Origin: Planctomicrobium sp.
GTDB lineage: Bacteria; Planctomycetota; Planctomycetia; Planctomycetales; Planctomycetaceae
Length of the DNA: 5,044 nucleotides
NCBI GenBank assembly: GCA_029259835.1
Contig: JAJDEL010000324.1
Coordinates: 1-5,044, forward strand
Reading direction: 5' to 3'
The translations under genes were made by a program, and so were the position numbers. This document shows, one piece after another, positions 1 to 5,044 of the stretch (position 1 is its first letter; the number at the start of each line of letters is the position of its first letter). Below the pieces are notes generated by a model. It was not told where the DNA came from and did no database searches. It was given only the letters and a program-made list of their open reading frames with translations.

Positions 1-305
1 TCGGGTTTCTTATCAGCAAGCCCAATGTAGTCTTCCGGTGCTCGATTCTCGACGAATTCTTCCCATTCGGCGGACCGGGAAGAACCTGTACTCTGGGACC
101 AGAAAACACCTGCCACCAGAATCACAGCGACTCCGATGAACCCAATCAAAAGGTAATTGGAATACGGCTCGACTTTGGCCAAGCCAGCATTCAGCCACTT
201 TTCGAGCTCAGTTTTGTCCGCTTCGTGCTGGTAATGGTGTTCCGGTGCTTGCGACTCGTTGTCGGGTGCTGCAGGGGCTGGGGGCTGTTGTGTTTGTTCG
301 CTCAT
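1..305 (-). CDS. N-terminal part of a single-pass membrane protein, function unknown (partial)
   Basis: This is the first 101 codons of a gene that runs off the left edge. The ATG lies at 305-303, and an in-frame TGA at 317-315 makes it the only ATG possible for this frame; no strong Shine-Dalgarno is seen (an AGGA lies about 12 bases upstream). Residues 1-30 are polar and rich in Gln, Pro and Ala (MSEQTQQPPAPAAP...). Residues 31-46 form a charged, probably helical stretch (TELEKWLNAGLAKVEP). Residues 51-69 are one hydrophobic membrane segment (YLLIGFIGVAVILVAGVFW), followed by a polar region with WEEFVENRAPEDYIGLAD. A short cytoplasmic tail, one membrane helix and then an apparently helical region resemble the N-terminus of YfgM-like or TPR-containing anchored proteins, but the repeat region would be outside the window, so this is only a guess. 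The gene is divergent from all others here. Confidence 0.8.
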   Translation of the reverse strand, partial: MSEQTQQPPAPAAPDNESQAPEHHYQHEADKTELEKWLNAGLAKVEPYSNYLLIGFIGVAVILVAGVFWSQSTGSSRSAEWEEFVENRAPEDYIGLADKKP

Positions 306-325
306 GGCGGTCCATCATCCTGGCG

Positions 326-387
326 TAGTGCCTGGTCAGGCTGAGATTGAGTTGTACTGGAAGAAGAAAGCCATACTCCCTTACTCA
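326..387 (+). repeat. Degenerate copy of the TAGT-hairpin repeat family (one arm plus core)
   Basis: It begins TAGTGCCTGGTCAGGCTGAG, against TAGTGCCTTGTCAAGGCTTG at 2644-2663. The small palindrome GCCTG-GT-CAGGC is at 330-341. As in the 2644 copy, an AAGCC string falls at positions 43-47 of the unit (here 368-372), followed by a partly similar core containing ACTCC. A right arm may extend to about 424 (AAATC, then AGAGT at 410-415, as in the 2644-2750 copy) but is too eroded to delimit. The unit starts 20 bases upstream of the membrane-protein ATG, between the divergent genes, and is preceded by G, making GTAG. Confidence 0.45.
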
Positions 388-644
388 TTGCGATGAACTC
401 AAATCAAGAGTCCAATCAGCATCGGCTTTCCGTCTCAACCTCTCAGTATAAGGACGTTTATGAAAAATGGTCAAGCTGCGGTTTCCGGAGAATTTGAATG
501 AGGGCAGATTCTCTAAGATTCCATGCCAAAACCCCATCAATAGCTGGTATCCTCCAGTCTTGTGAGGTTCTATGATAATTGGACCAACATGGAGGCGAAG
601 GATGGCGTAGTTGGTTCGTTTCAGAATCGAAAAGCGTCTCAGTC

Positions 645-649
645 AAGGG
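645..649 (+). promoter_or_regulatory. Candidate ribosome binding site deciding the EF-hand gene start
   Basis: AAGGG lies 8 bases before the ATG at 658 and only 2 bases before the ATG at 652. It therefore favours 658, which places a normal signal peptide at the N-terminus. Planctomycetes often lack Shine-Dalgarno sequences, so 652, or less likely 562, cannot be excluded. Confidence 0.4.
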
Positions 650-657
650 TAATGAAG

Positions 658-2280
658 ATGATGCCTAAGCAGCAGAAAACTCGCCGAATGATCAATTTTT
701 CCGTCGTTGTTTCAACGATCCTGCTGACGCCGAATTTCCTCTTTGCTCAGCGTGCGGCCTCGACCCGGCTGCTATTCCTCGGTCCGACTCGTCCGGTCAT
801 TCTCGAAATTGAGTTTGTCGCGGGACGATTCAACATCGAAGAAATGCGAAGCAAATACGCGACTGAAGTCTTCAAGCAGCTAGATGCAAACGAAAACGGA
901 CAACTCGACGCCGACGAAGCTCAGCAAATTCCAACGGAGGGGCGTTTGCGGGTGGGTGTTGATCGCCTGGAAGAGAAATGGAAGCAGCTCGACGTCACTC
1001 CAACAGACGATCAGATTTCTCTTCATGAATTGACGGCGCATCTACAATTGTCTCTTGGTCCACCTCTGACTATCGAAAAAGCTCCTCCCAAGTTGGCTGC
1101 GACTGTTCGACTCTATGAAGATCTCGACCTTAACAGTGATGGAAAGATTTCTGGTGATGAAGTCGAGCAGGGACTCAATGTTCTCCGAGCGTTTGATTTT
1201 GACGATGACGAAACACTCAGTGTCGCAGAGCTACAACCGTTCCCACTCTCGGTTGTCCAAGCTCAGCAACAGGCGGCAGTCGATGAGGAGCCTGTCCCAA
1301 TCCACTTCATTCGAAACGATGAAGAAATTTCCGAAGCCGTAGATGGTTTCCTGTCACATTACAAATCTGCGAATGCAGTCGCGGCAGTGCTGTTGACTGG
1401 ACTCAAGGAAAAAGAGTTCGGTCGGTTCGATCTCAACGACGATAAAACCTGGGACAAGGATGATCTCGAACTCTTCCTGAAGCGTGGTCGAGCGGACTAC
1501 ATTCTGAAAGTCTCCCTCGCTCCTCCAGTCGTCGAAGTCGTCAAAGGAGATTTCACTGGGACAAGACGACCCACAATCAACATCGGCGGGATGCCTGTGG
1601 AGTGGAGAGCGAAGAGCCAGATTCACCAACAATTTGATGCGACTCGTCTGTTTCTGACTCGCTTTATTATGTCAGATGCAGATAAAAATCGTTATCTCGA
1701 CCCGATGGAGTTCGCCGGCTTGCAAGCAGACGTTCCGTTTGAAGCGGTCGACCTAGACGAGAACCAACAGGTCACACGAGAAGAAATCAAATTCTTCTTT
1801 ACGATGGATGGTCTCGCTGCGCAAAGTCGGCTGGTGCTGTCTCTTTCAAACGAAACAAAAACGCTTTTTGAAATTCTTGATGAGGACATTGACCGCCGTT
1901 TGAGTCCGCGTGAGTTCGTTCAGGGACAAGAACGATTGTTGCAATACGATCTGAATCAGGATCAAGCGTTACTGCCAGATGAACTGAATTCCCAGTTCCG
2001 AGTCACGTTCACACAGCCAAAACTATTTGAAACCGATCCCACCAGAAATCAAAACACGATGATGAACCAGCGGCAAGGGATCGTCCGTCAAGAAACGTCC
2101 GGTCCGGTCTGGTTCGGTCGCATGGACGACAACATCGACGGAGAGGTTTCCTGGCGAGAGTTTTTAGGCTCTCGTGAGAAGTTTGACGAACTCGACCTTA
2201 ACGACGATAATTACCTTGAGATGTCAGAAGCGGAGGCAGCAGAGGCTCTGAGAAATACGGAACCTGCAACTCCAGAGTAG
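658..2280 (+). CDS. Secreted multi-EF-hand calcium-binding protein
   Basis: With the ATG at 658 the protein has 540 residues. A Sec-type signal peptide is clear: basic KQQKTRR, hydrophobic core INFSVVVSTILL, and a likely cut after LFA (residue 30). EF-hand 12-residue loops with Asp/Asn at positions 1, 3 and 5 and Glu or Asp at 12 occur at residues 76-87 (DANENGQLDADE), 157-168, 180-191, 258-269, 340-351, 365-376, 408-419, 431-442, 490-501 and 513-524; a degenerate one lies at 112-124. Most come in pairs whose loops start 23-25 residues apart, as in true EF-hand lobes. Short beta-like strands sit before or between the pairs (46-53 PVILEIEF, 128-133, 281-290, 391-397, 447-452). The protein should bind several Ca2+ ions outside the cytoplasmic membrane; its partner or process is unknown. 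No enzymatic domain is visible. An upstream in-frame ATG at 562 would add 32 polar residues and bury the signal. The TAG stop is also the first three bases of an inverted repeat. Confidence 0.9.
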   Translation: MMPKQQKTRRMINFSVVVSTILLTPNFLFAQRAASTRLLFLGPTRPVILEIEFVAGRFNIEEMRSKYATEVFKQLDANENGQLDADEAQQIPTEGRLRVGVDRLEEKWKQLDVTPTDDQISLHELTAHLQLSLGPPLTIEKAPPKLAATVRLYEDLDLNSDGKISGDEVEQGLNVLRAFDFDDDETLSVAELQPFPLSVVQAQQQAAVDEEPVPIHFIRNDEEISEAVDGFLSHYKSANAVAAVLLTGLKEKEFGRFDLNDDKTWDKDDLELFLKRGRADYILKVSLAPPVVEVVKGDFTGTRRPTINIGGMPVEWRAKSQIHQQFDATRLFLTRFIMSDADKNRYLDPMEFAGLQADVPFEAVDLDENQQVTREEIKFFFTMDGLAAQSRLVLSLSNETKTLFEILDEDIDRRLSPREFVQGQERLLQYDLNQDQALLPDELNSQFRVTFTQPKLFETDPTRNQNTMMNQRQGIVRQETSGPVWFGRMDDNIDGEVSWREFLGSREKFDELDLNDDNYLEMSEAEAAEALRNTEPATPE

Positions 2281-2381
2281 CCAGTGCCAACTCAATTTTC
2301 GATGAAATCAACATGTTGGGAGCGACAACGGAGCGGATTTGCTAGAAAGGTGCCCGAAAACCAAGTTGCAGTGCAACACTA
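2278..2381 (-). repeat. 104-base REPIN-like imperfect inverted repeat (copy A)
   Basis: Read on the minus strand from 2381, it begins TAGTGTTGC and carries a perfect palindrome, GTTGCA-C-TGCAAC (2377-2365). After 45 bases comes the core CCGCTCCGTTGTC (2336-2324), and it closes with an eroded opposite arm ending at the TAG of 2278-2280. The two arms share CAACT followed by TTTTCG (2287-2301 on plus; 2369-2354 on minus). Aligned without gaps to the plus-strand copy starting at 2644, I count 37 of 63 identical bases, including the 13-base core at exactly the same offset. It fills almost the whole gap between the EF-hand and DUF2007 genes. Confidence 0.65.
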
Positions 2382-2385
2382 GAGA

Positions 2386-2646
2386 ATGTCAACAAGCAAG
2401 AAAGCTGAAACAATGTCCGAAGATTCACTCGTTCCTATTTACACAACTCGTAACATCGCCAAGGCTGAAGTGATCAAAGTCGCTTTGGAAGGGGAAGGTA
2501 TTCGCTGCGAGATCGAAAATGAGCATCAGGCAGGCCTCACCGGCGTGACAAAGGTCCGGCTCTTTGTTCTCGAACGTAACAAAGACGCCGCCGTTGAATT
2601 CATCGACGCTCACGAAGACGGAGACGAAACCGACGACCCGGCATAG
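2386..2646 (+). CDS. Small DUF2007-like protein (putative signal-transducing protein family)
   Basis: This is an 86-residue soluble protein with no signal peptide or membrane segment. Residues 16-64 show the pattern I associate with DUF2007 (Pfam PF09413): a first strand VPIYTTRN, a helix that begins with Ala residues (IAKAEVIKVALEGEGI), a strand RCEIENEHQAG, then a strand KVRLFVLERN and a final helix (DAAVEFIDAH). The acidic tail EDGDETDDPA is probably disordered. The fold is ferredoxin-like and the family name is only putative; no ligand or partner is established. The domain begins at about residue 15, so the ATG at 2413 (residue 10, MSEDSLVPIY) is an equally possible start; neither has a strong Shine-Dalgarno. 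The gene is bracketed by two inverted copies of the same repeat, and its TAG stop is the first triplet of the downstream one. Confidence 0.8.
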   Translation: MSTSKKAETMSEDSLVPIYTTRNIAKAEVIKVALEGEGIRCEIENEHQAGLTGVTKVRLFVLERNKDAAVEFIDAHEDGDETDDPA

Positions 2647-2750
2647 TGCCTTGTCAAGGCTTGATATTGGGGAGGTGTTCGACATAAGCCGCTCCGTTGT
2701 CACTTCTTAGAACTAATTCAACCCCAAAATCTAGAGTTGACGCAACACTA
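2644..2750 (+). repeat. 107-base REPIN-like inverted repeat (copy B)
   Basis: Left arm 2644-2688 and right arm 2750-2706 (read on minus) are each 45 bases and match at 29 of 45 positions without gaps. The matches include TAGTG at the ends, GTCAA, ATTGGGG-like central strings and a closing TAAG. The 17-base centre (2689-2705) holds the core CCGCTCCGTTGTC shared with copy A. Each arm starts TAGT plus a small palindrome: GCCTTG-T-CAAGGC at 2648-2660 and GTTG-CGT-CAAC (minus strand) at 2746-2736. As RNA or single-stranded DNA it can fold into one long imperfect hairpin with the core as its loop. There is no U-tract after it, so it is not a standard intrinsic terminator. Its first three bases are the DUF2007 stop codon. 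Confidence 0.75.
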
Positions 2751-2782
2751 GTCTGTTTTTGCATAACGTTTCCGTGTTTCGC

Positions 2783-2816
2783 GTAGGTTTGCCGCACACT
2801 TCAAGTGTGCGGCAAA
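2783..2816. repeat. GTAG-preceded perfect 14-bp hairpin (REP-like)
   Basis: The segment 2788-2816 pairs perfectly as TTTGCCGCACACTT / AAGTGTGCGGCAAA around a single central C (in practice a 3-5 base loop). GTAG at 2783-2786 stands immediately before it. The plus-strand 3' flank is AAAAGCGG and the minus-strand 3' flank is AAACC, so neither direction has the U-tract of an intrinsic terminator. It sits 37 bases before the ATG of the next gene, so in a transcript it would lie in the 5' leader or mark the boundary between transcription units. A dispersed repeat is the likeliest reading, by inference. Confidence 0.6.
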
Positions 2817-2852
2817 AGCGGCGCTCTTCTTACCGTAGACTCTTGATTTTTC

Positions 2853-3458
2853 ATGTCTGATCGCGATCCGATTCCTCGAACATTCTATTCCGAATACACG
2901 GAACTTCCGTTTGCACGGTGTATCGATTGCGACTGCCCGCTGTTCGAGGAAGAAACGCTCTACACTGTTCTCAAGCATGTTGTCGGTAAGGAAACGGTCT
3001 TTGAGATGGCGATCTGCATGACCTGTGCAGCCAAAATGAGGCAGCAATACTCGGAAGAGACTTCCCAAAATCTTCAGGCATACATCGAGCAGAAACTCCG
3101 TGAGAAACTTCTCAAGGAGATCGAAGATTCCGGCGACGATTTTGAACTCGAAGAAGAGGATGAGACCTTCACCGTCGAAGATGGTCTGGCGTCTTGTTCT
3201 TTCTGCGAAAAGCCAAGAAGCGACTGCCATCGATACGAAATGGTCGGTCTCTTTCTTGAAAATGAAATCATTCTCGAATCCGGCAACGGCATGAGTTTCA
3301 GTTCACCGATGATTCTGTGCCAGGAATGTAACTCCGAAGTCTCCAAGTTGATCTCAAAGAAAACCCGAGATTCCTGGGACCGCTTTGTCGAAGAACATTT
3401 CGATGGCCCTCCCGGAATCGAAGTCGACGGCCCAAAAATGGAGCCGATCTTTTTTTGA
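2853..3458 (+). CDS. Hypothetical protein with two C-x2-C/C-x2-C zinc-binding modules
   Basis: This is a 201-residue acidic soluble protein without signal peptide or membrane helix. Module 1 has C23-x2-C26 and C55-x2-C58 (CIDC, CMTC), with an extra C28. Module 2 has C115-x2-C118 and C156-x2-C159 (CSFC, CQEC), with an extra C125. Each module is followed by a charged helix (about 62-92 and 161-183), and a very acidic linker (94-110) joins them. Four cysteines per module imply one structural Zn2+ each. CSFCEKP followed later by LCQEC recalls the N-terminal C4 zinc finger of ClpX (CSFCGK...CDEC), but the spacing here is longer, so a shared role cannot be claimed. I do not recognise the family; a lineage-restricted adaptor is possible. 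An in-frame TGA at 2844 makes the ATG at 2853 the first possible start; no Shine-Dalgarno is seen. Confidence 0.85.
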   Translation: MSDRDPIPRTFYSEYTELPFARCIDCDCPLFEEETLYTVLKHVVGKETVFEMAICMTCAAKMRQQYSEETSQNLQAYIEQKLREKLLKEIEDSGDDFELEEEDETFTVEDGLASCSFCEKPRSDCHRYEMVGLFLENEIILESGNGMSFSSPMILCQECNSEVSKLISKKTRDSWDRFVEEHFDGPPGIEVDGPKMEPIFF

Positions 3459-3532
3459 GGTTCCGCATCGGAATGAACTCAGACTTGAATACTGTTATAT
3501 TGCTCAAACTCTCTCACTCATGTTTTTCTCAT

Positions 3533-3536
3533 AGGA
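3533..3536 (+). promoter_or_regulatory. Ribosome binding site of the oxidoreductase gene
   Basis: AGGA (in ATAGGATTT) ends 9 bases before the ATG at 3546. It is the clearest Shine-Dalgarno-like sequence in the window and supports this start, which also places the twin-arginine motif at residue 9. Confidence 0.5.
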
Positions 3537-3545
3537 TTTCACCAG

Positions 3546-4916
3546 ATGTCAATTTCTCAGCAAACATCTCGTCGGCAATTTCTTCAAAGTACAGTAGCAG
3601 CGGGAGCCGCAAGCATCTTGCTTCCGTCGACGAACCGAGCCTTTGGCTATGAGTCGCCCAATGAGCGTCCGGTCTTTGCGACGATTGGACTTCGAAATCA
3701 AGGCTGGGCCATCACAAACAAGTCGTTTCAGTTTGCTGATTTCGCCGCTCTGGCCGATATTGACGCGAATGTGTTGGGGACCAATGTTGAAAAGGTGGAA
3801 AAAAAACAAGGCAAGAAACCTGATGCCTACAAGGACTATCGAAAGATCCTTGACCGCAAAGACATCGACGCCGTCATGATCGCCACGCCAGACCACTGGC
3901 ATACAAAAGTTGCAGTCGAAGCGATGTACGCTGGCAAAGATGTCTATTGCGAAAAACCGCTCACCTTGACGATCGCTGAAGGCAAGTTGATCGAAAAAGT
4001 CGTCAAGGAGACTGGTCGAGTCTTTCAGGTCGGCACAATGCAGCGGAGTGAGTCCGGTCAACGCTTCCTGCAAGCCGTCGCCCTGGTGAAAAACGGTCGA
4101 ATCGGCACCGTAACGCGAGTGACATGCGGCATCGGAGGCATGGTCGCTTCACCTGTCATCCCAGAGGCCCCTGTTCCTGAACAGCTGGATTGGGAATTCT
4201 GGCTTGGACCAGCACCGAAGGTTTCCTATCGGGCTTTGCCGGAAATGCGAGAAGGTTACGGCGGCGGTGTTCCGCTCTACAGCAATGCACATTACTCGTT
4301 CCGCAACTGGCATGAATACTCTGGTGGAAAGCTGACGGACTGGGGAGCACATCACGTCGACATCGCCAGCTGGGCGCTCGGCGCCAGCGAGACGGGTCCG
4401 AGCAAAGTAACGCCGCTCGAATACACATTGCCAGTTGACTACAAGGATGGTCATCCCGTGGTCGCTGACCAGTACAACGCGGCAACGAAGTTTGAAATTC
4501 AGGTCGACATGCCGAATGACGTTGAAATGATCATCACGAGTGAAGGTGATAACGGCATCCTTTTCGAAGGGACTGAAGGCCGGTTCTTCGTCAACCGTGG
4601 CAAGATCACCGGCAAGCCTGTTGAGGATCTGAAAGAAAACCCGCTCCCGGAAGGGGCGATTGAAGATGTCTACGGCGGAAAAGTCAGTGCAAATCACACC
4701 GCAAACTTCATCGAAGGGATGAAGTCTCGCAAGCAACCGATCTCCGATGTCTGGTCACATAACCGCATGCTCGAAATCTGCCATCTCTCGAACATCGCGA
4801 TGCGTCTCGGTCGAGGACTCAACTGGGATCCAGTCAATCGAAAAATTATCGATGACGCCCAGGCCAACACGTTCCTCTCACGGGAGAACCGCAAAGGGTA
4901 CGAGATTAACATGTAG
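3546..4916 (+). CDS. Tat-exported Gfo/Idh/MocA family oxidoreductase
   Basis: The protein has 456 residues. A twin-arginine signal (SRRQFLQS, residues 8-15) is followed by hydrophobic TVAAGAASILLP, so it should be exported folded, with its cofactor bound. The N-terminal Rossmann fold runs from about 43: glycine-rich loop IGLRNQG (47-53), second-strand acidic residues ALADID (68-73) that favour NAD(H), then TPDHWH (114-119) and the hallmark EKP (136-138). The C-terminal domain has GGKLTDWGAHHVDI (260-273). By family precedent (inositol dehydrogenase, GFOR) the catalytic set is K137, D265 and H269, and all three are present. The C-terminal WDP...ANTFLSRENRKGY is typical of planctomycete paralogues. 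It probably oxidises or reduces a sugar or polyol derivative with tightly bound or recycled NAD(P); the substrate cannot be read from sequence. The gene stands 87 bases after the zinc protein and looks intact. Confidence 0.95.
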   Translation: MSISQQTSRRQFLQSTVAAGAASILLPSTNRAFGYESPNERPVFATIGLRNQGWAITNKSFQFADFAALADIDANVLGTNVEKVEKKQGKKPDAYKDYRKILDRKDIDAVMIATPDHWHTKVAVEAMYAGKDVYCEKPLTLTIAEGKLIEKVVKETGRVFQVGTMQRSESGQRFLQAVALVKNGRIGTVTRVTCGIGGMVASPVIPEAPVPEQLDWEFWLGPAPKVSYRALPEMREGYGGGVPLYSNAHYSFRNWHEYSGGKLTDWGAHHVDIASWALGASETGPSKVTPLEYTLPVDYKDGHPVVADQYNAATKFEIQVDMPNDVEMIITSEGDNGILFEGTEGRFFVNRGKITGKPVEDLKENPLPEGAIEDVYGGKVSANHTANFIEGMKSRKQPISDVWSHNRMLEICHLSNIAMRLGRGLNWDPVNRKIIDDAQANTFLSRENRKGYEINM

Positions 4917-4934
4917 GCTGTAATCAGACAGCCA

Positions 4935-5044
4935 ATTGGACGATATAGAGCACTTTTCGTATTGGTATTCGCGTTCTGCCTCGTGGAAGCCAGCGTTTTC
5001 ACTGATGAAAACCGTTTTCCGCGGGCACAGGAAAGAGCAATCTG
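4935..5044 (+). CDS. Possible start of an exported protein (partial, start codon uncertain)
   Basis: The frame 4935-5042 reads IGRYRALFVLVFAFCLVEAS, then VFTDENRFPRAQERAI, and stays open to the window edge. This has the form of a signal peptide: basic GRYR, a 12-residue hydrophobic core, and a possible cut after EAS. There is no ATG or GTG before the hydrophobic stretch. Candidate starts are ATT at 4935 (rare), or TTG at 4962 and GTG at 4983, both of which would remove the basic segment. This frame is also that of the oxidoreductase, directly after its TAG. An ATG at 5005 in another frame gives MKTVFRGHRKEQ, which has no recognisable features. It could be a real gene with an unusual start, a gene remnant, or chance. 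Confidence 0.3.
   Translation, partial: MGRYRALFVLVFAFCLVEASVFTDENRFPRAQERAI

Larger units (their letters stand above)
306..657. other. Non-coding divergent intergenic region
   Basis: This stretch of about 350 bases separates the divergent membrane-protein and EF-hand genes and should hold promoters for both. It contains a degenerate copy of the window's inverted-repeat family at 326-387 (listed separately). I found no convincing -35/-10 pair. The frame of the EF-hand gene stays open back to an ATG at 562, but residues encoded by 562-657 are polar and would precede a good signal peptide, so they are probably untranslated leader. A 62-codon antisense frame at 458-646 shows no recognisable protein features. 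Confidence 0.6.

Noticed and set aside
458..646. 62-codon minus-strand frame in the divergent gap
   Set aside because: No domain, signal or membrane segment, and it overlaps the likely leader of the EF-hand gene.
2278..2750. Composite transposon or insertion sequence around the DUF2007 gene
   Set aside because: No transposase is encoded between or beside the repeats, and the copies are too short and diverged for IS ends; a REPIN-like pair is the simpler reading.
2748..3230. 160-codon minus-strand open frame opposite the zinc-module gene
   Set aside because: It is antisense to a gene with patterned cysteines and a plausible start; its translation has no recognisable domain and it runs into repeat sequence.
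3463..3476. Small hairpin TTCCG-CAT-CGGAA after the zinc-module gene, as a terminator
   Set aside because: The stem is only 5 bp and no T-tract follows it; the T-run at 3451-3457 precedes it and is coding.
3549..4073. 174-codon minus-strand frame, and a 195-codon one at 4149-4736
   Set aside because: Both lie opposite the clearly functional oxidoreductase; their translations lack domain features and are explained by its codon bias.
4916..4933. GGCTGT-AATCAG-ACAGCC hairpin at the oxidoreductase stop, as a terminator
   Set aside because: A 6-bp stem with no U-tract after it; too weak to annotate, though it may stabilise the transcript end.
1..5044. CRISPR arrays, tRNA, rRNA, phage or defence genes
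   Set aside because: No regularly spaced direct repeats, no recognisable structured RNA gene, and all intact ORFs are accounted for by housekeeping or exported planctomycete-type proteins.

Overview
The window looks like a piece of a Planctomycetota chromosome, probably family Planctomycetaceae or a close relative. The evidence is a Tat-exported Gfo/Idh/MocA oxidoreductase of the type these bacteria carry in many copies, a large secreted multi-EF-hand protein, a DUF2007-type small protein, weak or absent Shine-Dalgarno sequences and roughly balanced base composition. This assignment is inferred from gene content; no rRNA or other marker is present.

Layout: the minus strand carries the first 101 codons of a single-pass membrane protein (305 to the left edge). 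A divergent, non-coding stretch follows (306-657). Everything after it is on the plus strand: a secreted protein with about ten EF-hand loops (658-2280), a small DUF2007-like protein (2386-2646), a soluble protein with two C-x2-C/C-x2-C zinc-binding modules (2853-3458), a Tat-dependent Gfo/Idh/MocA oxidoreductase (3546-4916), and possibly the start of another exported protein running off the right edge. The genes are co-directional, but gaps of about 90-200 bases filled with hairpins argue against a tight operon. No shared pathway is evident; the set looks like ordinary planctomycete genome rather than a dedicated system.

The most interesting content lies between the genes. Two roughly 105-base imperfect inverted repeats (2278-2381 and 2644-2750) flank the DUF2007 gene in opposite orientations. 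They share a 13-base identical core near their apex, and each begins exactly at the TAG stop codon of the upstream gene. A third, more degenerate relative lies at 326-387. Four of the arms begin TAGT followed by a small palindrome whose bases differ between copies while pairing is kept, which suggests selection on structure. The arrangement (tetranucleotide plus hairpin, two inverted units, about 100 bases) resembles REP/REPIN elements mobilised by RAYT (HUH-type) transposases. A separate 14-bp perfect hairpin preceded by GTAG sits at 2783-2816. No RNA gene, CRISPR array, transposase or phage gene was found.
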